DNA from: Scytalidium lignicola
Taxonomy: Eukaryota; Ascomycota; Leotiomycetes
Assembly: GCA_002812745.2 (NCBI GenBank)
Contig: NCSJ02000063.1
Coordinates: 100,087 to 164,086, forward strand
Length of the DNA stretch: 64,000 bases
Reading direction: 5' to 3'
Below the pieces are notes generated by a model that saw only the letters and a program-made list of their open reading frames with translations, searched no databases and was not told the DNA's origin. The position numbers were made by a program, and so were the translations under genes. The first letter of the stretch is position 1. The number at the start of each line of letters is the position of its first letter. Of this stretch, positions 1-11,552 are shown one piece after another.

Positions 1-2
1 TT

Positions 3-395
3 GAACTTGATTTCGAATTGGAGGATCCAGAAGAGGTCACTGCTGGTGTCCCTGCGTATATCAAAGTGAAGATTACTAGAGATGTAGAGGATGAGGATGA
101 AGCCGGTGATGTGGATACGACAGTTCATTCTCCATTTTACCCCACGAAGAAGATGGAAAATTGGTGGCTGGTTGTAGGTGAAGAGAAGTCCAAGACGTTA
201 CTGGCGGTCAAACGCATCACTATTGGAAGATCACTGAGCATAAGACTCGAATATACGGTTCCAACACCTGGAGAGCATGAATTAAAGTTGTTCTTGATGA
301 GCGATAGCTATGTGGGTGTGGATCAGGATCCTAGCTTCACTGTTTCAGTCGCAGAAGGTATGGATGAGGATGAGGAGGAGGAAGCCAATGAGTAA
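3..395 (+). CDS. BRR2: Pre-mRNA-splicing helicase Brr2, C-terminal end (5' part outside window)
   Basis: Brr2 is the U5 snRNP DExD/H helicase that unwinds U4/U6 during spliceosome activation. Only the last 130 residues are here, read from base 3 with no start codon in the window. The visible part matches the end of the second Sec63 module: KKMENWWLVVG, then LLAVKRITIG, then LKLFLMSDSYVGVDQD, followed by an acidic tail rich in D and E. That order is characteristic of Brr2 C-termini. Stop TAA at 393-395. No intron is needed in this last exon. The family assignment is by remembered similarity; the alternative would be another Ski2-like helicase with Sec63 repeats (for example Slh1), but the SDSYVGVDQD block favours Brr2. 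Confidence 0.88.
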   Translation, partial: ELDFELEDPEEVTAGVPAYIKVKITRDVEDEDEAGDVDTTVHSPFYPTKKMENWWLVVGEEKSKTLLAVKRITIGRSLSIRLEYTVPTPGEHELKLFLMSDSYVGVDQDPSFTVSVAEGMDEDEEEEANE

Positions 396-1113
396 GGTTT
401 TGTCATCGCTATCCCCTGAGAAGCACAACCTGTTGTATAATAGTTCCGGAATACAGGACACGATATATATGGCAAAGCATTTCTGTTTTTTCCACATTGC
501 TTCGGAGACACAGGGGCTTGCAACATTCGACTGCTCTCCCCTTGTTTACCACCTCGTCTTGATCGTGGTTAGTGTGAACGGCTGTCATCTCATACGCGTG
601 GACCCAAGCGATAGAGAATAAGTGACGCAGCTGATGTTGGTGGTCGGCATAGTGAAGCTCTGGAGGAGTGACCAAAATGTCAGCCGAAGCACCCACCTTT
701 CCTCCCTCTTCTTTAATTCTTTTCCCATATTTCACTTGTCTATTTTTTGCGGGATTTTGATGTTAGGCCAATTACTAGTGGGTTTCCATGTTCCTATTGT
801 CATTTATTCGTCAAACGCGTACTAGCTTGATAACAATAGGAGCAGCCATTTTCGTCATTGGAATCTCTCACGTGACCAGCTCCTCCCTTCTCGACCAACG
901 CCCGGCCTCAAGGCTCAAGCGAGATACAGCATTTCTATTCGATTTTCTATTTCATCACGTCAAAAGAGCGTTCATCAATACATCGCCATCAACCTGTGCG
1001 CACGCGAGGTGAAGACTAGTAGCATTCATTGAAGCTCTTTCTGACGCGTTCGACGGCATCCGCCCTACTTGAACCTGCTAATTTCACCCTCGTGTGGGTT
1101 TCGCGACTTCACA
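396..1113. other. Intergenic: BRR2 3' end and promoter of the PWWP gene
   Basis: No credible gene. Short open frames here lack codon bias and family resemblance. The stretch ends in a pyrimidine-rich leader before the ATG at 1114 and holds one TCACGTGA palindrome at 868-875. Confidence 0.7.
868..875. promoter_or_regulatory. TCACGTGA E-box palindrome
   Basis: This perfect palindrome around CACGTG lies 239 bases upstream of the PWWP gene start. Such sites bind bHLH factors of the Cbf1 type in fungi. The same octamer occurs at 43913-43920 and 47092-47099. Function here is inferred from position only. Confidence 0.4.
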
Positions 1114-3126
1114 ATGTCAGACAAGACCAGTCAACAAGCTGCTGCTCCGACTCCCTCTACAGACGCCATGGACACTGAACCCGTTAAAGCTGAAGATCAC
1201 GCACCAAACACGAATGGCGACAGCAATGGAGTGCCGTCAAGCCCTGTCGCGAATGAAGTCGCGCCTGGGGATGCGCAAAATGAAGGTATGAAGTGGTATC
1301 CTTTTGCAGAATTTACAATATTTTCGATATTTTACTGACATTCTACCGCGTACAGATGAGGATCAATCATCGCCAGAGGACACCGAGCAAAAATCTGCCC
1401 CAACAGACGAAGACAAGGAAGCCGGAACTGGTAAAGATGAATCTGCCGGTCAATCAGAGAACAATGCAGCCACTGAGACACCAGCAAGTAAATCTAAAGC
1501 TCGCCGCAAATCAGGAGTTTCAGAGCATAAGAATAAGAAGTTGAACAAAAAGGCCTCTAAGGCAAAGCTAACCCACACTGATGCTAAACCCGGCGATTAT
1601 TTCCTTGCGAGATTGAAGGGCTATCCTCCCTGGCCTGCGATTATCTGCGATGAGGCAATGCTCCCCACCAGCTTACTGAAGACACGACCGGTTACTGCGG
1701 CACGCGCCGATGGAACTTATCGTGATGACTACAAAGATGATGGTACAAAGGTCAAGGATAGGACATTCCCTGTGATGTATTTGTTTACCAACGAGTTGTA
1801 AGTGGTACTTACTTCGTTTTATAAGAAAGGAACTAATTACTGAGTTGAAGTGGTTGGATTCCAAACCATGATTTAATTGATGTCGATCTTGACACTATTG
1901 GTGATGTTCCAGCTACTATGCGGAAGGATCTCTTAGCCGCGCATAAACTAGCTGCGGAAAAGCACGATTTGAACTATTTTAAGGAGTTGTTGAAAAATTT
2001 TGAAGAACAACGCCAAGCCGAGTTAGAAGCAAAAGAAGCCGCAAAGGCAGCGAAGAAGTCCAGTAAAGCCAAACGAAAGAGCAAGGCCGGGGGAGACGGT
2101 GAAGGTGAAGAGGATGTTGAGATGCCAGATGCACCAGCAGAGCCTGATTCGGATGGCGCAGATGAGGATGGCAAGAAAACCAAAAACAAGAAACGTAAAG
2201 CTGACGAAGATCCTAATGTGAGTTTTTCTATCTAGATATGTTATATAGGGATGCTAATAAAAACCAGACTCCGCAGAGAAGTGATTCAGTCAAAAAGCCA
2301 AAAACAACAATCAAACTGAATACACCAAAGAGTACCAACGGCGTTGCTACCCCCAAATCGTCGAAAGATACTGCCAAAGCAACAAAGCCAAAGCCGAAAA
2401 AATCTGCTACAAAGGCTAAGGAAGTTATCGAGCCAGTAGTTCCAAAGGAACCAGAACTTACTGCTGAGGAGAAACGTTTAAAGAAAGAGGTATTTAATCT
2501 TAAGTTTTATTAGAAAACTGTACTGATAGCGTGTAGAAAGAAATTCTGTTCCTACGACACAAGCTTCAGAAAGGCCTATTGACCCGAGACCAGGAACCAA
2601 AAGAGGAGGAAATGAAGCAGATGTCTGAATTTGTCACTAAACTTGAAGGTTATGCGGATCTCGAGGTCAGCATAATTCGTGTCACAAAGATCAACAAGGT
2701 CCTCAAAGCAATCTTGAAATTGAACCATATTCCCAAAGAAGAGGAATTTCAATTTAAGACGAGATCTCAGACTCTGCTTGACAAGTGGAATAAACTCCTG
2801 GCTAGTGATCAGGATACTCCAGCCCCTGCTCCCCCAACGACCAACGGCGATGACAATGCAAAGTCTGAAAATGAGAAAGTCTCCATCACAACTGCTAATG
2901 GAACGAAGGGGGCATCCACAGAAACAGAGGAGAAGGTCGAAGGGAAGGATGTCGCCGAGGTGAATGCCAGTGAGAAGCCTACCGTTGATGAGCCAGCGAC
3001 CGAGGAAGCTGCAAAGGTCTGTTGATAATTAAAATCCTTATCTTACCTATTCTACGCGAGAATGAATACTAACAGGAGTAGGACGAGCCCGCTGCAGAGT
3101 CTGCTGCTGTAGAATCGACTGCCTGA
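1114..3126 (+). CDS. PWWP-domain chromatin protein with LEDGF/TFIIS-N-like C-terminal domain
   Basis: Six exons: 1114-1285, 1356-1797, 1851-2217, 2268-2489, 2537-3016, 3082-3126; phases agree and give 575 residues. A PWWP domain lies at about residues 128-215 (GDYFLARLKGYPPWPAIICD, ending WIPNHDLIDVDLDTIG after intron 2). PWWP domains read methylated histone H3 (K36) together with DNA. Long acidic and lysine-rich low-complexity segments follow. At about 402-490 comes a helical block (KKEILFLRHKLQKGLL to LLDKWNKLL) that looks like the integrase-binding/TFIIS N-terminal fold of LEDGF and HRP2. This suggests a nuclear, transcription-coupled chromatin reader, perhaps related to yeast Ioc4. The start was chosen as the first ATG in frame with the acidic N-terminus; an upstream in-frame TTG is not needed. 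Intron 5 has the weaker donor GTCTGT. Confidence 0.85.
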
Positions 3127-3829
3127 TTCACTAGGCGTTGATGTATATGTCTTGGAATTGGCATGTTCTACTTCAATTTTTCAGCAATCTTTCATCAGAC
3201 GAATTGCTCTAGGCCTCAAATGGATGGCCATGCTCTATGATTTTGTTTTACCTGCTGGCATGCGCCAATCTATGGTAATTCTGTGATCGCCGACTTGTAG
3301 GCAATTCCTACATCTGCTTTGTGATACTGCTCTGCACTTTTGTACAACACGGGAAATATCCAGGAACTCTATTCCTAAAGGAAGGAAGACAGCACGTTAA
3401 TGATCTGCATCTGTATAAATTTCTCTTTTCTAAAATTGATATCGGTCCGGAATGGGAAGGGTAAATCTGATGGGTGAGACTTGGGGCAATTTCTTTGGAA
3501 GCACGCTCACTACCAAAGTTAGCAGTATGGAATTTAAGCTTGGCAATCAAAATAATCAAAATTGGACCGTACCTTCATTAATAAAGCGTTTTGCTAGTAT
3601 CTAGATCTAGAATACGCATGTTGTACGGTAGAACAGGGCGGTAATTTGTCAGTTTGTGTCATAGTGAACAGCCGTGCCTAAGGAATCAGTGGCTGGGTTC
3701 CAGAGATTGCCTTACCGCCTTCCTGATATAGTTGAATCGATACAAAATGCCGATTTCCTCTATTGTCAATTTATTTCGGCAGCAGATAAAACTCCACCAA
3801 CAACAATTTCCTTCTGGAGCATATAAGGA
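3127..3829. other. Intergenic between the PWWP gene and RCL1
   Basis: AT-rich, no supported gene; it holds the 3' region of the PWWP gene and the promoter of RCL1. Open frames on the minus strand around 3308-3559 and 3686-3886 show no recognisable motif. Confidence 0.65.
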
Positions 3830-5176
3830 ATGGCAGCCCCGGCACCGGAATACCTCCGGTTCACCTCTCATCGCTCGCTCACACACCGTCTTGTCCTCTC
3901 TACCCTAACCGGACGGTCAATCCATATAAAAGGCATTCGGAGTTCCTCCCCAACAGCACCAGGTCTTGCGCCGCACGAAATCTCCTTCCTTCGACTCCTG
4001 GAATCCATCACCAATGGCTCCTCATTTCAAATCTCGTATACAGGTAAAAATTATCTCCTATTACACTTGCGCTCCATCGGTTTTAAATATTGTATGCTAA
4101 ACTTTTTCTGTAGGAACTTCATTAACTTACTCCCCGGGCCTTTTAACTGGATGTGCGCCAGGTCTGGGCGTCTCTGGAGATGTTATAAAGCATAATCTAC
4201 CTGTCACAAATACCAGAGGAATAAGCTATTTCCTCCTCCCTCTATGTATTCTCGCGCCGTTCTCAAAGGCACCAGTAAATGTGCGATTTGAAGGCCCTGG
4301 TGTAATTACAAGCGCATCAACAATGGGGGATATATCAGTTGACAGCGTGCGGACTGCGATCTTACCTTTATACGAACTCTTCGGTATCACAACAGAGAAG
4401 CTCGAGTTAAGAGTTTTACAGCGCTCATGCTCAGGCCCAGAAGGCAAAGGTGGAGGAGGGGTTGTTGAGTTGCGATTTGGAAGCCAGGTATGCTGACAAT
4501 CCTTACTTCGGATGCTATTATCATCTACTGACGAGNTTTTTAGGTACGACTACCAAAAACTCTCCATCTCAATCGCAGTCCACAGAGGATCAGACGTATA
4601 AGAGGAGTTGCTTATAGCACGGGGGTATCAGCTAGTAATAACCAAAGGATGATATATAGCGCAAGAGGCGTTCTAAATCCATTTGTATCGGACATAAACA
4701 TCGCTTCTCAGTACGATGCTGCGCCTTTAGTTGCAGGATTGGATAAGGCAAATCTGAGTATGAAGAAGAGGCTGGGTATAGGATTTGGGCTGTCATTGAT
4801 TGCAGAAAGTGCCTCCCATGGTGTCTTATACAGTGCAGATGTCGTCTCGCCGAGTGAAGGAGGCGTGGCCTCGGAGGATTTAGGGAAGCAATGTGCCTAT
4901 CAATTACTTGAGGTGATCTCTCGGGGAGGCTGTGTGCCCCTCCCAGCCGTACCAACTATTCTCACCTTAATGGCCATGGGTAGTGAAGATGTTGGCCGTG
5001 TACGATTAGGAAGAGACGTTATAGGGACCGAGGAGGTTATTGAGCTAGGAAGAGATTTGAAGAAATTCGGATGTAATGCTTGGGGATTAAGAGACACAGA
5101 CGATGATGACAGCGGGGATGTTATTGTTGCTGTGAAGGGAAGTGGGGTAGGAAATGTCGGTAGGAAAATAGCATAA
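3830..5176 (+). CDS. RCL1: RNA 3'-terminal phosphate cyclase-like protein Rcl1
   Basis: Three exons (3830-4043, 4114-4487, 4544-5176) give 406 residues. Rcl1 is a nucleolar relative of RNA 3'-phosphate cyclase that has lost cyclase activity. It partners with the GTPase Bms1 and is needed for pre-18S rRNA cleavage in the SSU processome. Supporting segments are the N-terminal LRFTSHRSLTHRLVLSTLTG block, SFQISYTGTSLTYSPGLLTG across intron 1, the RFEGPGV block, and the late LGIGFGLSLIAES and GGCVPLPAVPTI segments. The length is slightly above the usual 365-400 because of an acidic loop near the C-terminus. An N at 4536 falls inside intron 2 and does not affect coding. Transcribed toward the DUF1746 gene, with 110 bases between their stops. 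Confidence 0.92.
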
Positions 5177-5286
5177 TTTGGGAATCATAATGCATATATG
5201 AAGGTATGTCAGTACTGAATGCGGTTATTTTGCATCTGTCTAGTGAAACCCGAACGCCTAAGAGTATTGTACACATTAAGGAGTCA

Positions 5287-6456
5287 TCACGCAGACAGCG
5301 ATTCCAAACCACGTTGCACCCGTCGACCAGCGGCATTAAGTCGCCTATGCCTAGACGCTGTCTCTATCTCATCTCTGACTCTTTGCAGACTGGAACCCGA
5401 GGATCCCCATTGAGTTCGGAGGGTATGCAAGACATGGAAGTCTCCTATAACAGAAGTGCCAGAGTAAAACACATCCAAAGGATTCTCATCGTCGTCGTTA
5501 TTGTCTCGTTGCTCATCTAGAAGTTGCCGACGCTCCTCATCCCTCTCAACAGAAGCGGCTTCGTTAGCAGGGGACGATGGACTTGCCGCCGTTGACAAGT
5601 TTTGCATATCAATTTCCCCGTTACTTGTAACTACCGCATCACGTAAGACTCCCCGTTCTTCAGCGTCATGATTCTGAGATGACGCCAAATCTGCCCGTGA
5701 CAAAGCCGCCAAACCGGCATTCGCTGATGCACTAGGCATCAAAGCCAGAGTAAGTCTCTGTCTTTCCACATGCACGGCAAGCATAAAACACTGCAGCGCC
5801 ACAACCAAGAGATCCATCATGATCAAGTGCAACTTGGATGTTGGCCCCTTTTGCCCAATAAGGTCGATAATGATCCCGCCGTGTAAGTAGCCTCTCATAG
5901 CTTCGCCCGCTTCCGGTCGGCGCGTAAAGAGGTGAAGCAAAATGCAGATGGCATTCGATCCGAATAGGGCCTCAAGGAACGAGGCTTTTCCGGGTATCTT
6001 GGTGATGTATTGAGGCTTAGGGGTCAGGAATAGGAATTGGCAGATTGAGCGGATGAAGAGCCGAAAGAAGGAGCAGCTAAACCCCGTGGTAATTATTGGT
6101 TAGCTCGTGTATTCATTACTTGGTGATATTCTCGAAAAGAAGCAGTGCGGGGGAAAGAGGGGGATTTACTCAAGGTAGTATAGAATGCATAACTCCACGT
6201 AGATCAGTATATCAAGGTTCCACATGAGCGAGGTGATGAACTCATATTTCTTCTTGGTATGCGCGATTGCGCGTTGCTGAGCGCGTGTCTGCGTCGGTGT
6301 CGCTATCCTAGCATTTGCATCTCGTTGAGATGGCTCTGTACTTGAGGCTGATATAGCTGGGTTGGGAGTGGTCGAGTCTCTCGAGTCTCCTGCTTCGTGC
6401 TGGGGATTAGGCAGGTCCGGCGCTGCTGCTGGGGTTGGCGCAGAGTCATTGTTCAT
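5287..6456 (-). CDS. DUF1746 membrane protein, Dsc4-like subunit of the Golgi Dsc E3 ligase
   Basis: Two exons (6456-6170 and 6076-5287, intron 6077-6169) encode 358 residues. A Ser/Thr/Pro-rich cytosolic N-terminus (1-70) is followed by the DUF1746 block (about 75-190). The block contains LDILIYVELCILYYLDCSFFR across the splice junction, LFLTPKP, then two hydrophobic helices. The C-terminal part is acidic and low in complexity. In fission yeast and Aspergillus, the DUF1746 protein Dsc4 is part of the Golgi Dsc ubiquitin ligase that activates the sterol sensor SREBP. The family call rests on the conserved first membrane block; the role in sterol and hypoxia response is by homology only. The donor phase (GA|GTAAAT) joined to the acceptor restores the conserved YYLD motif, which supports the intron. 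Confidence 0.78.
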
Positions 6457-7202
6457 AGTTTTGTAAAGTCATTGGTAGTTCGTGGGCATAAGTGAGAGTA
6501 ATGCAGAAACGGAGGTTCACATAGTTTGGGATGAAATGTGAAAACGCTGTGGGCGGCACATTGAGCAGCGCTTTCAAGGACGTGACCACTTCACGAGTTG
6601 GCTGAAGCTCAAGGACTCGAAGCTGATAAAGTAACCCACCCATTCCGCCGATACTTAGTAATCAATACGGCATCATGTGACCCCAATAGTTCTTGTAGCA
6701 AATAATTCACTATTTAATCAGATCATAATTGTGAATAGACATTCTTTAGTAATATTCAAACATAATCATTTAGGCCATGCTTGTATGCACGCAAATTTGA
6801 TAGAGTCTACTTTTATCTGCCCAACATCCCTTCTTGAGAATTCGTAAAAAATATAGTATTTAAACTAGTTATATAAACTACCACTTCCCCCCTCAACTAT
6901 AAAGACTAATTTATATCTCAATGGGTATTTAAAATATGACCTGACCTATATCCACGTGGAATTTGTGGTATCGTTTTAATAATACTGCGTATATATGTTC
7001 GCTTTGATATCTGTTCAAGCTTCGCATTTGTGCCTTCCAATTAGCCGCGAAACCGATTGTGTTCGAAGGAAGAATGATATTATCGAAGGCCTATTTCATC
7101 TTCAAATTCGGACTAGGTTCTCATGGATTTTCGAGAGAACTATTAATATCATCATAGTGAATTATTTCTAACTATGTAGTCATGCCAACATGCTCTTAGA
7201 TC
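6457..7202. other. AT-rich intergenic region between DUF1746 start and PPE1 stop
   Basis: Promoter of the DUF1746 gene followed by an AT-rich spacer (about 6700-7190) without coding signal. It contains TCATGTGA at 6674, a variant of the TCACGTGA octamer found elsewhere in the window. A 65-codon minus frame at 6446-6643 is not convincing. Confidence 0.6.
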
Positions 7203-8526
7203 TCACACCTTCTTTCCAGCGCGAAGCATCTCCGATACCTTTGGTGGTAACACTAACGCGCTTCGATCGTTGCGTTTGTAAAAGTCTGCAATGACCATTG
7301 CTGTCTTTTCGGGAAGATCTTCATGAATGAAATGCCCTGCTTCTGGGAAGACTTGTAGGGCATATTTCCCTGACACAAATAGGTCAATATTTTAATAGTT
7401 TTCAACATTTGATAACGGAAATACCTTGCATCTGACCGATGATGAGCTCCTTGTCAAGTCTATCTGTTCCAGCCAGTAACAACAACTTTCCACCCTTAGC
7501 TTCTAAAAACTTTTTACTTAGCCCGATGTACCAGCCTTCCCAGAACGGCTGTGTTGCGGCTAGATCAGTTCTCCATGTCCAAGATCGAATCCCTATTGCA
7601 CCTTTATCGTGCTTCAGTAATGCAGGTACACTGGTTCTTGCAGAAATGGTGTTACGTATTGTCCTCGAGCGAATATGCCAGTCAATACCTGATTCTAAAC
7701 TCGTGAACCCAGAGGGCCGTGTTGATAAGTAGGTTTCCATACTCTGTAAGGCATCCATGGCGGAACCTTCAACAACATCTAGAACAACATACCCGAGTAA
7801 CGCATTACCCAACTTTCCAGTCTTAGCTAGGTCTGTGACCACGGCACCTCCTAATGAATGGCCGACTAGGACGATAGGCGGGAGCTCTTTCCAGCCCATC
7901 TGTGACTTCGTGTTCTCTAGAACGGACAGTAAGTCCGAAGTACATGTACTTAAGCTTAAGTCTAATATTTCTTCATTGGGCTCTACAGTGGTAGAACCGT
8001 GGCCGCGAGCGTCAGGTGACAGAACGCCTGCTGAAGGGAGGATTTTGCGAATTTCGGCCGTCAGGGCGGCAAAGGAGAGGCCAGATGAGCCGGCTCCATG
8101 GTGTGTAACAAACAGAGGACCATTTCCAACAGGCGAAGTCAGGTAAGCATGATGGACCACGGTGGCGGATTCGGTCTTGGATTCAAGATAGAGCTCCCGT
8201 TCGAAATAAGTCGTCCACGGGACTTGCTCAAGAGTCCTTCTATTGGGTAGCCTAAAGGAACGCTATCAGCATCTAAGCCGCTAACATTTTCTAAACCAAA
8301 ACACGCACCCTTGAGATCGTGCAAACAGGTTCTTGCTCTTGGTTGGTATAACGGTTCCGGTTGAAGAAGCAGATGATGCCGAGGAAGAATCATCCTCTCC
8401 TGGAAATTCAGTAAAGTTGTCAGTTTCTTCTTCCTCCTCATCTGCTTCATCAAAGAACTCTGGAGGAAGGGTAGTAGGATAACCAGCCAGCTTTGCCTTC
8501 GCAAAGGCTCGTTGTAGATCACTCAT
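7203..8526 (-). CDS. PPE1: Protein phosphatase methylesterase 1
   Basis: Three exons (8526-8309, 8251-7425, 7369-7203) encode 403 residues. PME-1/Ppe1 removes the methyl ester from the C-terminal leucine of the PP2A catalytic subunit and binds inactive PP2A. It is an alpha/beta hydrolase. The nucleophile sits in VGHSLGGAV with Ser about 205, the oxyanion region is THHGAGSSGLSF, and the catalytic His lies in EAGHFIHEDLPEK encoded by the last exon. The N-terminus (LQRAFAKAKLAGYP, then an acidic patch) and PWTTYFERELYLE are typical of fungal Ppe1. The first intron is 57 bases and each phase is consistent. The usual length is near 400, so the protein appears complete. Confidence 0.92.
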
Positions 8527-9390
8527 GATGTCTGTCTAGGAAGCTCGTGGCAATGACTAGTGCGGGGTAGCAAGAGACACGGCGAGATTTGGTCTATCAA
8601 TAAAGAGTCATCTTTGCTGATTCTCTTCCATAGTACTCCTACCATATGTTCCCCATCGTCAAGTCTATAGAAAATTCGATGGTGAAATGTACATTTTTGA
8701 TTAATACCGTCGGCTGCGAGCTTGTATCTAGGGATTGGCCCGATGATGTGACTTTGATCCGATTAGGATATCTCGCTTACGATAAGGGGTTGATGATAAA
8801 GCTGCAGTTAAATGCAACTTCTAATAGCTGATGATGAAAGAATTCAAGATACTTTTGGGATGTATCCCATATGGAAGATAGATATGCGCAGTATATGCTA
8901 TACCAATGTAAGGAAAGATTGCTGGACGCTCAGCTAAAGAATTGTGGCGGCTGATTCTTACTACACCTTCACACAGCTGCTGTGGCGGGGTTCGATGTGC
9001 TATGACGTCGATGCATTGGCCATTCACCATGCACAAAGACGCCCACCTCCGTGGATTCAAAAACAGGCAACACAATTCTGTCGAGGCAGGAAGATTCCTA
9101 TTAATCAGGAGAGTATCATCATTTTCAATTCTTTTTGAATTAGTATTGCAATTGTGAATTGTTTTCCATGCACATGTTGATTGACGAGGCATGTCCGTCG
9201 TCTAGACATCTAGTGGCTTGCCTGTACGTTGAAAGCAAGGTTCTGCTCTGATCAACAACTTTATCCAACCTAGGCATGGCCTAGTACCCTTATTCTTGGC
9301 CATATATAGCTCCGTGGTTCTAGAGCTTTCATTTGAAAACCTTACGACCTTCCCGTGCACAATCTATACTTTCCGTCTATCATCGACAAG
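8527..9390. other. Divergent promoter region between PPE1 and the DUF2417 gene
   Basis: No supported gene. A TATA-like string lies at 9303-9308, 83 bases before the DUF2417 start codon. Small open frames on both strands at 8821-9192 are mutual shadows without family signal. Confidence 0.6.
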
Positions 9391-11045
9391 ATGGTTTCCC
9401 TAATGGGATCCAAAAAGGATAGGAAGGACCACGATCATGAAAATAATACCGCTCAAAATAACCACTCTAACAATGATGGCCCACCACCAAGTACATCCGA
9501 GGCAGACGAGCGCACTCGTCTTCTTCCTCCCCAGCAACCTCACGAGGGATATCTCAGTCCAGACGATCCAGCGGTATGCTATGCTCTGCATGACAAACAA
9601 GTAGTGAATCATACTCATAAGTTTAACAGGTTTCACCTTACAACCTCTGGACTATACGGTTTCTCCGCTACTTCACTGTCATCTTTGGTATGCTAACCTT
9701 CCTCTGGTGGGTGCTGCTTCTGGTATCAACATTCGTCAGTCCACCAGGAATACATGCCCGAGGATCAGGGTTCTTAGCCTACTCCTATGCAACACTGACT
9801 CTAGGTCTCCTTGTTATTGTCCTCTTATTCTTTTCTATGCCATCTAAGGCGGCATTGATAACAACTTTGGTGATAGCGGTTCTACTGCTAGTGGACATTA
9901 TCATGATTGTTGCGATTCCTAGACTACGTGTGGAGGAAGGTTGGATTGGAATAGCAACGGTCGTCTGGGCCTGCCTTATGAGTATTTGGACGGTCATGAT
10001 AGATCGGGTTGTGGCGTGGGGGAAACACGAAGAAGAAGAGCGTTTGACAGGTCGTATGGAAACCCGACGAACACTTCGAGAATGGTGTGGTGTGCTTACA
10101 TCCACTATCTTCTTGATCATCCTGGCGGTTGTTGTGGTCTTCGTATCTGCTACTCTAATTCTTAGAGCCCGGGACGCTTCTCTTCCGCCTCCAGGAGAGA
10201 AATACTACGTCGACGGCGACAAGTACCAGGTCCATTTCTACTGTGAAGGAAGTACAACTAACGCTTATGGAAAAGTGATCCCTACAGTCTTGTTCGAAGC
10301 AGGATCTCGACCGTTCGAAGAGAGCATGATCGATATTGCAACCGCTGCCCTTAAGAACGGTAGTATCAGCCGCTACTGCTATTCAGACCGCCCAGGTTTC
10401 GGCTGGTCCGACAATGCTCCAGCCCCATTCTCTGCTGGTATGGCATCTACAGCTCTCTCTGAAGCACTTGCTCGAGCTGGAGAAGAAGGCCCCTGGGTAC
10501 TGGCTAGTGCAGGGGTTGGCAGTATCTACAGTCGTATATTCTCCTCTCGCCATGGCCACGATGTTGTGGGTCTTCTCCTGATTGATCCTCTTCACGAAGA
10601 CCTCCTTCATCATCTTAGTAGCTCGAATAGGGGGTTTCTACTCTGGATTCGTGGTGTCCTCTCACCATTAGGTCTAGACCGACTTTCTGGAGCTTTATTC
10701 AAAGGACGCACTCGTGAAGACCGTGTGTATGGCCGTGCAAGTCAGCAGAATGAGAAATATATTAAAGCCAAGCTTCAAGAAGCGCTGGTTGCCGATTCCT
10801 TGACGAAGAATGAAGTAGTTAGTGCTAGGACCATCCAGGATCAGGAGACACCATTAGCGCTGGTCAGTTCTGGCATTGAGCTGAAAAGGGATAGCGAATG
10901 GGAAAGAAAGCAGAGAGATTTAACTCACATTACTAACAATCTTCTTGCTTGGGACATAGTAAGCAAGGCGCCAACAGAAGTATGGAGGACGCAGAATGGA
11001 CGTGAAATTATCGAGAAACGACTGAAGCAACTGGTTAATGTTTGA
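9391..11045 (+). CDS. DUF2417 multi-pass membrane protein with alpha/beta-hydrolase-like domain
   Basis: Two exons (9391-9573, 9630-11045; 56-base intron) encode 532 residues. A polar, Asn/His/Asp-rich N-terminus carries ERTRLL, a dileucine-like sorting sequence. About five membrane helices follow (about residues 77-250: WWVLLLVSTF, TLGLLVIVLLFF, LVIAVLLLVDIIMIV and others). A lumenal or extracellular alpha/beta-hydrolase-like domain starts near YYVDGDKYQVHFYCEG. The SDRPGFGWSD segment resembles the strand-4 region of hydrolases, and LLLIDPLHED resembles strand 6. The expected Gly-x-Ser-x-Gly elbow reads SAGVGS, so a nucleophilic Ser in the usual place is missing. The family is fungus-specific; many database entries call it a mitochondrial integral membrane protein, but the sequence shows no clear mitochondrial presequence. 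Function is unknown. Confidence 0.82.
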
Positions 11046-11552
11046 ATGGAACGAATCAATATCGAACAATGTATCAAAATACTAATTTGAAGGTCATCTA
11101 AGGTCAGAATGAGGGTGTGTATTGTAAATGAGAGCGAAGGCGGTTAGCAAAGCAGCGTATCGTGTCAAATTAGTACATTAGTCTTATAGTCATTGCAATT
11201 TCATTTGCGTGTATTTTAGGCTTTAAGTTGCTTTTCAATTGATTTTCATCGTTCTACACATCCAGCATTTTGAAACCACCTACTTTCATTATCTTATCTC
11301 AAGCGTACGACTTCCTTTCTTTGTTGGCATAACTCTCCTCAATATACACCTGCCTCTTAAAACACTGGAATTCATTTGATGTAGAGTGAGTGAAGCGGAT
11401 AGTTAATGTGAGATCTGAGGAAGCTGGAATTAACCCTCCCACCCCGAAAGATATACCTTGTTATTTTCTATAATATTTCACCATATATCCTCCTTCATCC
11501 TCCAGGGCAAGTCCCAGTCCAACCAAAACAACACCTCAAAACATTGAATAAT
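11046..11552. other. Intergenic between convergent DUF2417 and acyl-CoA ligase genes
   Basis: Shared 3' region of two genes that run toward each other. AT-rich with no coding signal. Confidence 0.65.
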
